A stretch of 7,740 nucleotides of DNA from positions 1-7,740 of the forward strand of contig CAZKIU010000077.1 in assembly GCA_964552955.1 (NCBI GenBank), written 5' to 3'. Position 1 is the stretch's first letter, and each line of letters starts with the position of its first letter. Shown in pieces: positions 1-6,925 of this stretch. Position numbers and translations under genes: made by a program. The DNA comes from UBA1413 sp964552955 (lineage in GTDB: Bacteria; Bacteroidota; Bacteroidia; Bacteroidales; Prolixibacteraceae). The notes beneath the pieces were generated by a model. That model saw only the letters and a program-made list of their open reading frames with translations, did not search any database and was not told where the DNA came from.

Positions 1-79
1 CACCAGCCACTCCCTTTCCGGAAGGAGGAGAGAGATGCATCCAACGGTTATCAACCCTGTAAATGGAGGTATGCTGTGG
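1..79. other. Region downstream of the nuclease gene, no feature supported
   Basis: All frames here are short, and none shows a recognisable protein. There is a small GGTT-ATC-AACC hairpin at 46-56 and a TTCCGGAA-centred palindrome at about 14-25, but neither is followed by a T tract in the direction of the nuclease gene. A terminator is therefore not called. Confidence 0.4.
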
Positions 80-316
80 TTAGTTTTCACCCGTAATGAC
101 CAGGGGTGCTGAGTAGTGGCCTCCGGGGCAGAGGGCCCTGACCAGGTAAATCCCGGGGGAGAGGCGGGCGACAGACAACGGTTGGAAAGGGTGGTCAGCG
201 TGGCGCCGCATCACCTCATTCCCCGTCAGGTCGGTAATGATCAGGGTGGAGGGAAGACAGGAGGCCGGAAGCCTGACCTGCACCGTTTTCCTTGCAGGAT
301 TGGGCCAGAGCAGCAG
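80..316 (-). other. T9SS type A C-terminal sorting domain of the nuclease
   Basis: Residues 285-362 of the endonuclease I protein carry the usual secretion-tail pattern: LWPNPA, then TVQV, then IITDLTGNEV, and finally LSPGIYLVR followed by a short strand near the end. In Bacteroidota such tails direct proteins with a Sec signal peptide through the type IX system. The tail is not part of the nuclease fold, whose family signature ends near residue 262. Confidence 0.88.
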
Positions 317-1168
317 ACGGTTCTCTGAGGCTGCCGGCGCTGGTAAAGCACTGGCGAGATCCCAGATCAAAGCCACAAAACGGGGATCATCGATAAAGGG
401 ATTCCGGTTTTTCTGGAGCGCATATACCGCGTTGTTCCGCTGGATCTCCTTTTCGCTCACCGGATCTTGCCGGTGCCAGCGGAGCATCAGGGCCAGGGCC
501 CAGGGTTTCAACTGGGATCCGGTGACCATCTCGCTGCCCGGCCAGGCACTGCCCTCCCCGTAATAACGGGTGGCCATGTAAAAAAAGGTGCGGGCCAGAT
601 CCCCCTTGTATTCATCGATGGGTTCAAAGATCTCCCCGGAATAACCTTCCACCGAGGAAGGCCCTGTCATGCTGCCATTGGTGGAGCTCCAGCGGGGAGC
701 TGCCGTTTCCCCATAGGGCAGGTTGCCCCGTTTGTTGTTGACCCATCCGTCGGTGGGATAGATATGAAAAAGGTCGGTATACATGGGCTCCGCATCTCCA
801 AACCAACTCTTTGGAAAGGAGTGTTCACGGTTGTAACAATCCCCCTCGCGGGCATAGTTGCCGCACTGGTCGGCCGTAAAGTGGTAGATATAGGCGGGGG
901 TGCCGCCAGGCTTGTCGGAATAGATATCCCAGACGATGCCACCGGGTCGGGCATCCGTAGTTTTGAAGGCTTCCCATAAAGCGGCATAGGTCAACACCTG
1001 GTGGTCGTCGATGAGGTTATGCAGGGCCTGCTGGAGCGCCTGACCAGTCAGACCCTCCGTGGCAGCGTAGTACCCTGCGGGAGGCTGCGCCCACAGGAAT
1101 CCTGCCGGGATAAAAGCCAACACCCCGAGCAGCCACACCCTTATTCCCCTGTTTAGAATACCTCTCAC
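80..1168 (-). CDS. Secreted endonuclease I family nuclease with T9SS C-terminal sorting domain
   Basis: This 362-residue protein is an exported, metal-dependent, non-specific nuclease of the endonuclease I (EndA/Vvn) family. A signal peptide spans about residues 1-27 (arginines, then a hydrophobic run ending LWA-Q). The nuclease domain covers about 30-275. It contains NREHSFPKSW with Glu115 and His116, the metal ligand and general base positions in this family, then DLFHIYPTD (133-140) and NNKRGNLPYGE (144-154) with the expected Asn/Arg residues. The family's distal signature DPVSEKEIQRN...NRNPFIDDP lies at 235-262. Residues 285-362 (LWPNPARKTVQV to the end) form a type A T9SS sorting domain, so the enzyme should cross the outer membrane and be released or anchored at the surface. 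The start is GTG at 1168. An in-frame TAA at 1184-1186 limits upstream extension, and the next GTG (residue 11) would remove the basic start of the signal peptide. No Shine-Dalgarno is visible. It lies downstream of the two DUF5689 lipoprotein genes on the same strand. Confidence 0.93.
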   Translation of the reverse strand: MRGILNRGIRVWLLGVLAFIPAGFLWAQPPAGYYAATEGLTGQALQQALHNLIDDHQVLTYAALWEAFKTTDARPGGIVWDIYSDKPGGTPAYIYHFTADQCGNYAREGDCYNREHSFPKSWFGDAEPMYTDLFHIYPTDGWVNNKRGNLPYGETAAPRWSSTNGSMTGPSSVEGYSGEIFEPIDEYKGDLARTFFYMATRYYGEGSAWPGSEMVTGSQLKPWALALMLRWHRQDPVSEKEIQRNNAVYALQKNRNPFIDDPRFVALIWDLASALPAPAASENRLLLWPNPARKTVQVRLPASCLPSTLIITDLTGNEVMRRHADHPFQPLSVARLSPGIYLVRALCPGGHYSAPLVITGEN

Positions 1169-1395
1169 TAGTCTATTTGTTAGTTAATGACTTGTTCTCC
1201 AGTCGCATAAAGCAGTGAAGCAAATTAAGGCTCTACACGCCCGGGGAACCATCAGGAATCCTGAATCTGAAATGATGGCATCTTGAATCTGGAATACTGA
1301 AGGGAGGAATGCATATTCCAGGTCAGGAGGATCCATTGTATTTCACCCCTTGTCTTGTATCAGAACTCCGCTAAGCGTGGGATTCCGTCACGGTG
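1169..1395. other. 227-base intergenic gap between lipoprotein gene and nuclease gene
   Basis: No gene is supportable here. The part next to the nuclease start (about 1169-1220) is AT-rich and may hold its promoter, but I found no clear Bacteroidota -7 (TAnnTTTG) and -33 (TTTG) pair. The middle contains short interleaved direct repeats (1255-1301) and a small inverted repeat, GGAAT-GCAT-ATTCC, at 1306-1319. No hairpin followed by a T tract is visible after the lipoprotein stop. The gap is long enough for the nuclease to have its own promoter. Confidence 0.5.
1255..1301. repeat. Short interleaved direct repeats in intergenic gap
   Basis: GGAATCCTGAA at 1255-1265 recurs as GGAATACTGAA at 1291-1301 (10 of 11 identical). 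Overlapping it, CTGAATCTGAAAT at 1261-1273 recurs as TTGAATCTGGAAT at 1283-1295 (11 of 13 identical). The elements are degenerate GAAT-based motifs. They could be decayed intergenic repeat DNA or a regulatory array. They are too short for the sequence alone to decide. Confidence 0.4.
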
Positions 1396-2634
1396 TTATT
1401 TTTCGGCGATGGTCACATTGTCGACTTCCCAGGTAGTGGTTTTGTCGGAGGATGAACCAGAGGGATCGGCACCCCGGTAAACCCAGGCGATAAAAACCTG
1501 TTTTCCCTTAAAGGAAGAAAGGTCGACCTGTCCGGAGGAGACAAACTGGCTGTAACCAGAGGGATTGGAGGCCGGGCGGGTAAAGGTGAGCGGGGTCCAG
1601 GTGCTGGTCCAGGGGGTCGGGGAACCGCTATAATCCGTGGAGGCTATCAGTTCCATGGTAGCACCATTGTCGTAGCCATCGGCACTGTCGAAGCTGAGGT
1701 AAGGTTTCACGGCCAGGGTCAGGTCGGCCACCGGCGCGATCATCCAGGTCGCCACCTCGGCCTGGCCCGAATTGTAGGCGGTAGCCTGCACCCATTTGCG
1801 GCTGCTGACCTCATTGCCATACCAGCTCTTGCCTCCCGCCTGACTATAGGTTTTCCAGCCCTGAAGCGTGGAGACATCCCCATATTTGGCCAGGGTGGTA
1901 AAATCCTCCTGCAGATAAACCACGCCCGCCAGCCCGCACCGGTCACCGCTCATCTGCAGCTCCTGATGGTCTCTGAGTATCAACTGGGCTTTGTTGAACT
2001 GCGAGATGACCCCTTTTATGGTGCCGTTGCCCGTAGGCAGCTTCTCCGAAGCAAAGGTAGCCCCCGAACGGGTATAGACATCGAGTTCCTGGTTGCAGTC
2101 GGTGAGCACTTTGGTTCCTGAGAAATTCCCGGGATCGCGGAACTGGACATTTTCGATCATCACATATTCGGCCTGGTGTTTCCCGGCCAGCAGATCGGCA
2201 AGGGTGACTTTGGCGGGGACCGGAGGTTCCGCAGTGAGCCGCACCACCTTGACCTGGTCGGCGATACTAATGTCACCAAACTGGAGCAATCCGTTGTACA
2301 GGGTAAAAGAGGCTCCCCGGCACAATACTTCCACTTCGGAATTGAGGGCGAAGGTATTGTCGCCCGACACGGTCAGGCAGATGCCCGCAGTGGAATCCTG
2401 GAGGTAAACCACAAAATCAGGAAGGTTACCCAGTTCGGGGGTGAGGGTGATGGTACCCCGGATCATCACATTGGTATCGACCGAGAGGATCCCGTTCTGG
2501 TGCATTTCACGCAGCTGAGCCACGGAAATCCGTTCGATCACCGGCTCCGGCGGGGGCACCGGTTCCTTGTTGCAGGAGAGAAAAAAGGTACTTATCAGCA
2601 AGAAGAACAGGGCGCTCTGAATTTTCACGTTCAT
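1396..2634 (-). CDS. DUF5689 / choice-of-anchor J lipoprotein (second copy)
   Basis: This 412-residue exported lipoprotein has a lipobox with Cys21 (STFFLSC) followed by a proline- and acid-rich tether (NKEPVPPPEPV). Residues about 34-235 match the DUF5689 pattern: an ISVAQLREM entry helix, an IRGTITL...VVYLQDSTAGICLTV segment that reads like an OB-fold barrel, and then a second half with the marks TDC (Cys180), LPTGNGTIKGVISQFN and LILRDHQELQMSGDRCG (Cys233). Residues about 241-410 form a choice-of-anchor J-type beta-sandwich (EDFTTL...WKTYSQAGGKSW...ATAYNSG...ATWMIAPV and the terminal WEVDNVTI). The first DUF5689 half is shorter and more diverged than in the upstream paralogue and lacks its GLWLGDYGNF stretch. 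The start is ATG at 2634, because the ATG at 2639 meets a stop after one codon. The gene lies 89 bases after its paralogue and is probably cotranscribed. The biochemical function of DUF5689 is not established; I infer surface ligand or nucleic-acid binding only from the neighbours. Confidence 0.88.
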   Translation of the reverse strand: MNVKIQSALFFLLISTFFLSCNKEPVPPPEPVIERISVAQLREMHQNGILSVDTNVMIRGTITLTPELGNLPDFVVYLQDSTAGICLTVSGDNTFALNSEVEVLCRGASFTLYNGLLQFGDISIADQVKVVRLTAEPPVPAKVTLADLLAGKHQAEYVMIENVQFRDPGNFSGTKVLTDCNQELDVYTRSGATFASEKLPTGNGTIKGVISQFNKAQLILRDHQELQMSGDRCGLAGVVYLQEDFTTLAKYGDVSTLQGWKTYSQAGGKSWYGNEVSSRKWVQATAYNSGQAEVATWMIAPVADLTLAVKPYLSFDSADGYDNGATMELIASTDYSGSPTPWTSTWTPLTFTRPASNPSGYSQFVSSGQVDLSSFKGKQVFIAWVYRGADPSGSSSDKTTTWEVDNVTIAEK

Positions 2635-2723
2635 AACATGTAGTTTTTTTATGGGGCCATTTTTCTGCTGCAGTGGCCGTTATCTGCATGTTGCCTCCAG
2701 GGGGTGCCTGACAGGCGGGGTTG
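2635..2723. other. 89-base gap between the two lipoprotein genes
   Basis: This short spacer separates two co-oriented paralogues. Near the downstream start, on the minus strand, there is an A-rich run (complement of the T run at 2644-2650). This suits A-rich, Shine-Dalgarno-poor initiation as usual in Bacteroidota. A weak GCCTGTCAGGC inverted repeat lies just after the upstream stop but has no T tract, so I do not call a terminator. Confidence 0.45.
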
Positions 2724-4106
2724 CTATTCAGCTGGTTTGATGACGATATTGTCGATCCGGAAGGTAGTGCTTTCGCTGCTGCTGCCGGAATAGCGGAAGG
2801 CTACGGTACCCGATTTGCCGGCCTGGACCGGCAGGAGGATATTCCCTGAGGGGATAAAAGTATGGTCAGGGTCGCTTTTCTGCGCCAGCCGGCCTCCGGT
2901 CAGGGGCGTCCAGGTGGCCGTGGTGAGGTTGTTTCCGTTGAAGTCGGTCGAGAAAAGGAGCTCCAGGGGCTGGTGGTCGCCGGTGTGGGCCCAGTAGGCC
3001 TTGGCACTCTCGAAGGTGAGCACTTTGGGGGTGGAAAGGGTCACCGGATTGGTCACCAGCCAGGTGACCATGCTGGTCAGTCCCGAGTTATACCCCGTAG
3101 CCTGGGCATAGGCATTGCCGCTGAAGAGCTTGGCCAGCCAGAGCCTGCCCCCGGCAGAGGCCAGGTTCTGCCACCCGTTGATGTAAATGGTGGCATTGTC
3201 GGCGAATTTATTGAAGTTCTCACTGAGGGATTCCAGGGGGGCGCCCTGGGGCTGGGGAACATACCCACAGCGGTTGCCATTCATCTGTACCTCGGAATAG
3301 TCCCTGACCACCAACTGGTAGTCACTGTTGAAAACGGTGACGATGCCCACGATGGAGCCCTTGCCAGCGGGAAGAATCTCCCCGGCGAAGGAGGCATAAC
3401 CACTGGTGCGGACGATGATGCTTTTCCCGGAGCAGTCGACCAGGTCACGGTTGGCAGCGGCCGGAGGATCGGCCATGGCGTCGGCCCAACTCCTGCCGGT
3501 CTCGTCATCATCGAACTGGACCTCCTCCAGCCTGACCAGCCTCCCCAGCCAGGCGGCTGATTTCACCTGCTGGAGGGTGGCCTTCACCGGAACGGTGGCA
3601 TGACCCGTCGAGATCTTTTTGATGTGCTTGTCCATGTTAAACCCCGAAACCCTCAGGTTACCGCTGTCGTCGGTATAGGGTGCACTGCCCATTTGGATGA
3701 AGTTGCCATAATCGCCCAGCCAGAGACCTTTAACGTTAACCAGTACCGAGTCGCCGGCATAAAGGCCGCTGGTGGCATCAAAGACCATCCGTAACCCGGT
3801 GGTGCCATCCTGGAGATAGGCTTCCTTGTAAAGATTGCCATCTTTCTTGTCACTGGCCGTAATCACACCCCTGAGTGTCCAGTCGGAGGAGATCTCCACC
3901 GGTACACGCTGCTGCCAGGGTTTCGCCAGCTCCTGGCTGTAAAGGGCCTTCACCTGATCGATGGTGACCACCTGACCGGTCTCGAAAGGAAGATCAGGCG
4001 GTGGGGTTTCATGGTTGCTGACACACCCCGAAAACAGAATCCCGGCTCCTGTAAGGAAGAGGAGGGCTGTTTTATATAATATCGTGGCAGATTTGCTGGT
4101 TCTCAT
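2724..4106 (-). CDS. DUF5689 / choice-of-anchor J lipoprotein, adjacent to the TonB receptor
   Basis: This 460-residue exported lipoprotein has a basic start, a hydrophobic segment and a lipobox with Cys28 (ILFSGC), then a proline-rich tether. The DUF5689 region spans about residues 47-282. It opens with VVTIDQVKALY, WTLRGVITASD, LYKEAYLQDGTTGLRMVFD and VNVKGLWLGDYGNFIQMG, a pattern that reads like an OB fold. It continues with VRLEEVQF, VDCSGKSIIVRTSGYASFAGEILPAGKGSIVGIVTVFNSDYQLVVRDYSEVQMNGNRCG (split in two around residue 243), containing Cys225 and Cys280. Residues about 293-457 are a choice-of-anchor J-like sandwich (SENFNKF...GWQNLASAGGRLW...ATGYNSG...FRIDNIVI). I chose ATG at 4106 because it begins a proper lipoprotein signal and lies 4 bases after the receptor stop. 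The reading frame also contains an upstream ATG at 4214, but that start would overlap the receptor and add a non-signal leader. The position directly after the receptor is where SusD sits in Sus-type pairs, which suggests partnership (inference). Confidence 0.88.
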   Translation of the reverse strand: MRTSKSATILYKTALLFLTGAGILFSGCVSNHETPPPDLPFETGQVVTIDQVKALYSQELAKPWQQRVPVEISSDWTLRGVITASDKKDGNLYKEAYLQDGTTGLRMVFDATSGLYAGDSVLVNVKGLWLGDYGNFIQMGSAPYTDDSGNLRVSGFNMDKHIKKISTGHATVPVKATLQQVKSAAWLGRLVRLEEVQFDDDETGRSWADAMADPPAAANRDLVDCSGKSIIVRTSGYASFAGEILPAGKGSIVGIVTVFNSDYQLVVRDYSEVQMNGNRCGYVPQPQGAPLESLSENFNKFADNATIYINGWQNLASAGGRLWLAKLFSGNAYAQATGYNSGLTSMVTWLVTNPVTLSTPKVLTFESAKAYWAHTGDHQPLELLFSTDFNGNNLTTATWTPLTGGRLAQKSDPDHTFIPSGNILLPVQAGKSGTVAFRYSGSSSESTTFRIDNIVIKPAE

Positions 4107-4110
4107 ACTC

Positions 4111-6828
4111 TTAATATCTGATGCTGAGATTGATGAAATAATTAAACCCGTTGTTGTAATAGATACGGGGCTGGAACAATTCCGGCCGGTCAGGATCGAA
4201 GCGGTATTGTTCATACCCCCCTGTCATAAAGGTACGATTGTTCAGGATATTGCTCAGGTTGGCACTGAGGTTGAGGTAGAAATCGTCTATTTTCCATGAT
4301 TTTCCGAGGAAGAGGTCGACAAGGAAGCCTGGGTCGGCTTTTTTCTGAGTATCCCAATAGGGGTAATAACCGGCTTCATCCTTTGTTCTAGAGACGGGGT
4401 TGAAGTCGAGATAGATGTCGTCGTAATAACTGCCGGTGATGCCTGCCCACCAGAAGCGGGAGGAGTTGTATTCGAGTCCGGCGGCCAGGGCGGTCTGGGG
4501 AGTGCCGCTCTGCCTGAAATACTGGATCCATACCTCCTCGTTGCTGAGGACGGTGCTGTTGTTATCGCGGGTGATGGTGATGTCAGGGTTGTTGCTCCAG
4601 AGGAACTGGCCCACCGAAGCCACGGCATTGAAAACCAGCCCGGAAGTGAGGTTCACTTCGGCACCCGCCTCCAGGCCGTAATTTTCCTTATCGATACCCG
4701 TCATGGCATAGTTGACGAGGGTACGGTAATCATCGTGGTAGAAACTGGTCACTTCGGTCTGGTCCATGAAACGGGTGTAGTAACCGGTGATTCTGCCGCG
4801 GATGGCAGGGGAACGGAGGATATAGCTGATGTCGCCCGAGAGGATGGTCTCTTCGGAGAGCCCCGGAGTGACGGAATTGCGGGTACGGGGTGAGAGAAAG
4901 GCATTGCGGAAGAGGGGGGGCTGGGTGGTCAGCAGGGCGTTGGCCACCACCAGGTGGCGCCCAGTAAAGCGATAGTCGCCACCGGCCTTCATTCCCCAGG
5001 TCATATAACTTAGTTTTTCCGAGTTCCCCAAGGAGTTGTCGGGAAAGAGCCCCTTGCGCATCAGCCCTTCTCTCCACATGGTGGTGGTGCGTGCATGCCC
5101 GCCCAGATAGAGGGAATAACGCTTGTTGTCGTATCGGGCTGTTCCCCAAAGGGTTCCCCCACGCTGGTGCGCATAATGGTTATTGGCAAAGGTATCCCCT
5201 TCCCTCACGGCATGGTCAGGATGATCCAGGTCGTTCTGGTAACTGTCGGGGTTATTGGGAAAATCCCGCTCTGCAAACTGGTCCACATCGAGCCAGTAGT
5301 CTCCCCCGAGAAGGTCGTCCACGACGGTGAAATTGTGACCCCGGTAAAGGTCTGCCATGATTCCTCCAGTCAGGTTGAACCTTTCGGTGGCGTCCCAGGA
5401 AACCCTGCTGTTGAACTGGAATTGTGAAAGGTCGTTGCGGCGATCCTCCACGATGTATTTCGACCGGTTGCCCGTCAGGGTATTTCCCGCGATACCCCCC
5501 TCATTGAGAACAGTATGGATATTCTTCCGGTTGGCATAATAAAAGTGGTCCCAGTCGATCTGACTAACGGCCGGATTGTTCTGCCAGGCATTGGTGATCT
5601 GGGTCTTATCGGCCTCGTTGGTGTAATAAGAGGGGAGTTTCCGGTAATAATCGGGACGGGGATCCAGCACATCGTACCAGTTCAGGGCGGTATAACCTCC
5701 CTTGCCGAACCAGTAGCCCACCGTGGTTTGAATATCCAGTTTTGCAGAAGGATTCCAGAGGTGGGCCAGGGTGATCAGCGGTTTGTTGTTGCTTCTGACG
5801 CGCGAACTGCGGACCTCTCCGTTCTGGTAACCCCAGTAAGGATTATAAAAAGAGTCATCGGTGAGGTCGTAGGCCTCCTGCGTCGAACCTCCTGCCACCC
5901 CTCTGCTGTAGATGGCATTGAGGGCCGTCAGGTTAAGGCTGTGACGGTTGTTGATTTTCTTTTCCACGGAAAGAAAGAAAGAGTTGGCATCGTAGAAGGT
6001 CCCCTCTTCATATCCTCTTTCGCTCCAACGACGGGAGAAACTTCCCGTGACCGCCCAATTGTTGTTCATCAGTCCGGTCGAATAAGTGACCATAGCCCGG
6101 TTCCGGTAGGTCCGGTTGGAAAGGGAATAGACCGCCCGCAGTCCTGAACGGTAATTGGAGGCTCGGGTGTTGATGCGGGTGGCTCCCCCGACGGGCTCAA
6201 AGAGAAAACCGACAGGCTCGGGACCTGAGGTCACCATGGAACTGCGCATCACATCATTGAGCCCGCCCCAGTTGGAGAAATAGGGCGCCCCCGACTCCAC
6301 ATCGTTGACTACAAAGCCGTTGAGACTGACATTCTGGTAATTGTTATCGTATCCCCTGACCCGGTACATGACCGAGCCGAAGGTATAAGCCGCGGTGCTG
6401 AGAAAAACGTCGGCCGAAGAGGAGAGCACACCCTGAATCGACTGGTTCTCAAAGCCATCTTCGGAAACCCCCTCCGTGATATGGACCGTTCCCAGGTCGG
6501 CCATGAAACCGGTCATCATATTCATCTCAATCCTCCCGGCATCGACAGTTTCTCCGGCACGCACCCACACGCTGACGAGGGCCTGCTCATAGTCAGGATA
6601 ATTGATCAACAGCATCTGGCTACCCGGCTCCAGCACTACGGTGAAGGTTCCATCAACAGCCGACGCCCCCAGCTCACGCCCCGAGGAAGAGGTGATTACC
6701 GCTTTCTCCAGAGGTGAACCATTGTTCCTGTCGAGGAGGGTTCCTGTCACATTTCCCTGTTGCGCATGGACCATTCCAAGGCTTAGAAATAAGAAAAACA
6801 GGGTATTAAAAACTCTTGGACATTTCAT
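4111..6828 (-). CDS. TonB-dependent outer-membrane receptor with carboxypeptidase-regulatory-like N-domain
   Basis: This 905-residue outer-membrane beta-barrel transporter would be driven by TonB/ExbB/ExbD. A signal peptide ends at about residue 22 (MVHA-QQ). Residues about 25-103 form a CarboxypepD_reg-like beta-sandwich (GNVTGTLLDRNNGSPLEKAVIT...DGTFTVVL). The plug follows at about 125-225, with the marker segment MYRVRGYDNNYQNVSLNGFVVNDVESG (split around residue 166) and SNWGGLND. This plug type differs from canonical SusC. The barrel runs from about 230 to the end and closes on a terminal strand NYFINLSIRY with a final aromatic residue. Length is usual for this class. It is the first gene of the minus-strand cluster; its stop is 4 bases before the first DUF5689 lipoprotein start, which indicates translational coupling. 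No SusD homologue is present. The substrate cannot be read from the sequence; the flanking nuclease genes make nucleic-acid fragments a candidate, with a metal or other ligand as the alternative. Confidence 0.94.
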   Translation of the reverse strand: MKCPRVFNTLFFLFLSLGMVHAQQGNVTGTLLDRNNGSPLEKAVITSSSGRELGASAVDGTFTVVLEPGSQMLLINYPDYEQALVSVWVRAGETVDAGRIEMNMMTGFMADLGTVHITEGVSEDGFENQSIQGVLSSSADVFLSTAAYTFGSVMYRVRGYDNNYQNVSLNGFVVNDVESGAPYFSNWGGLNDVMRSSMVTSGPEPVGFLFEPVGGATRINTRASNYRSGLRAVYSLSNRTYRNRAMVTYSTGLMNNNWAVTGSFSRRWSERGYEEGTFYDANSFFLSVEKKINNRHSLNLTALNAIYSRGVAGGSTQEAYDLTDDSFYNPYWGYQNGEVRSSRVRSNNKPLITLAHLWNPSAKLDIQTTVGYWFGKGGYTALNWYDVLDPRPDYYRKLPSYYTNEADKTQITNAWQNNPAVSQIDWDHFYYANRKNIHTVLNEGGIAGNTLTGNRSKYIVEDRRNDLSQFQFNSRVSWDATERFNLTGGIMADLYRGHNFTVVDDLLGGDYWLDVDQFAERDFPNNPDSYQNDLDHPDHAVREGDTFANNHYAHQRGGTLWGTARYDNKRYSLYLGGHARTTTMWREGLMRKGLFPDNSLGNSEKLSYMTWGMKAGGDYRFTGRHLVVANALLTTQPPLFRNAFLSPRTRNSVTPGLSEETILSGDISYILRSPAIRGRITGYYTRFMDQTEVTSFYHDDYRTLVNYAMTGIDKENYGLEAGAEVNLTSGLVFNAVASVGQFLWSNNPDITITRDNNSTVLSNEEVWIQYFRQSGTPQTALAAGLEYNSSRFWWAGITGSYYDDIYLDFNPVSRTKDEAGYYPYWDTQKKADPGFLVDLFLGKSWKIDDFYLNLSANLSNILNNRTFMTGGYEQYRFDPDRPELFQPRIYYNNGFNYFINLSIRY

Positions 6829-6863
6829 TTCGTTCTGTTCAATATGGTCTCGAAAGATAGGTG

Positions 6864-6876
6864 TTTTGGTTCAAAA
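6864..6876. promoter_or_regulatory. Perfect short palindrome TTTTG-GTT-CAAAA
   Basis: This is a 5-base inverted repeat around a 3-base centre, located in the middle of the divergent promoter region. It could be a regulator half-site pair or chance in AT-rich DNA. It is not followed by a T tract on either strand, so it is not a terminator. Confidence 0.25.
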
Positions 6877-6888
6877 GAAAAATGAGTC

Positions 6889-6905
6889 TAAAAATGTTAA
6901 TTTTA
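6889..6905. promoter_or_regulatory. AT-rich imperfect palindrome near the EEP gene start
   Basis: TAAAA at 6889-6893 pairs with TTTTA at 6901-6905. An alternative pairing is AAAAT at 6891-6895 with ATTTT at 6900-6904. It overlaps one candidate -7 element of the plus-strand gene, so it may be part of a promoter or operator, but low complexity makes chance likely. Confidence 0.2.
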
Positions 6906-6925
6906 CGATTTGAAAAATTGCAGAT

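Larger units (their letters stand above)
6829..6925. promoter_or_regulatory. Divergent AT-rich intergenic region (receptor cluster / EEP gene)
   Basis: These 97 bases lie between two divergent starts and are much richer in A/T than the flanking genes, so promoters for both directions must be here or very close. For the minus strand, TATCTTTC (complement of 6852-6859) is one base off the Bacteroidota -7 element, but no well-spaced TTTG is seen. For the plus strand, TAATTTTA (6898-6905) and TACGATTTG (6904-6912) are imperfect -7 candidates, also without a well-spaced partner. Two palindromes lie here (6864-6876 and 6889-6905). Neither start has a Shine-Dalgarno sequence. Confidence 0.55.

Noticed and set aside
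46..56. GGTT-ATC-AACC hairpin downstream of the nuclease gene, as a terminator
   Set aside because: It has a 4-base stem and no T run following on the minus strand.
467..979. Plus-strand open frame of about 170 codons opposite the nuclease gene
   Set aside because: It is antisense to the catalytic domain of endonuclease I, which has clear motifs; the product resembles nothing recognisable.
1385..1393. CCGT-C-ACGG inverted repeat just after the second lipoprotein stop, as a terminator
   Set aside because: It has a 4-base stem with a 1-base loop and no T tract, so it is not a credible intrinsic terminator.
2507..2689. Small minus-strand open frame of 60 codons across the start of the second lipoprotein gene
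   Set aside because: It overlaps the well-supported lipoprotein signal sequence in another frame, and its product has no recognisable feature.
2862..3560. Long plus-strand open frame antisense to the first DUF5689 lipoprotein gene
   Set aside because: Its translation is low-complexity Gly/Val-rich with no motif. It lies opposite a well-supported gene in G/C-rich DNA and is an expected shadow.
4107..4214. Upstream ATG (4214) as start of the first lipoprotein, overlapping the receptor
   Set aside because: The added 36 residues lack signal-peptide character. The ATG at 4106 gives a normal lipoprotein signal right after the receptor stop.
5515..6147. Plus-strand open frame of about 210 codons inside the receptor gene
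   Set aside because: It is antisense to the beta-barrel region, has no recognisable domain or upstream signal, and is a shadow of the receptor reading frame.
4111..6828. Calling the receptor a SusC-type polysaccharide transporter
   Set aside because: There is no SusD partner, no carbohydrate-active enzyme gene in the window, and the plug segment does not match the usual SusC pattern.
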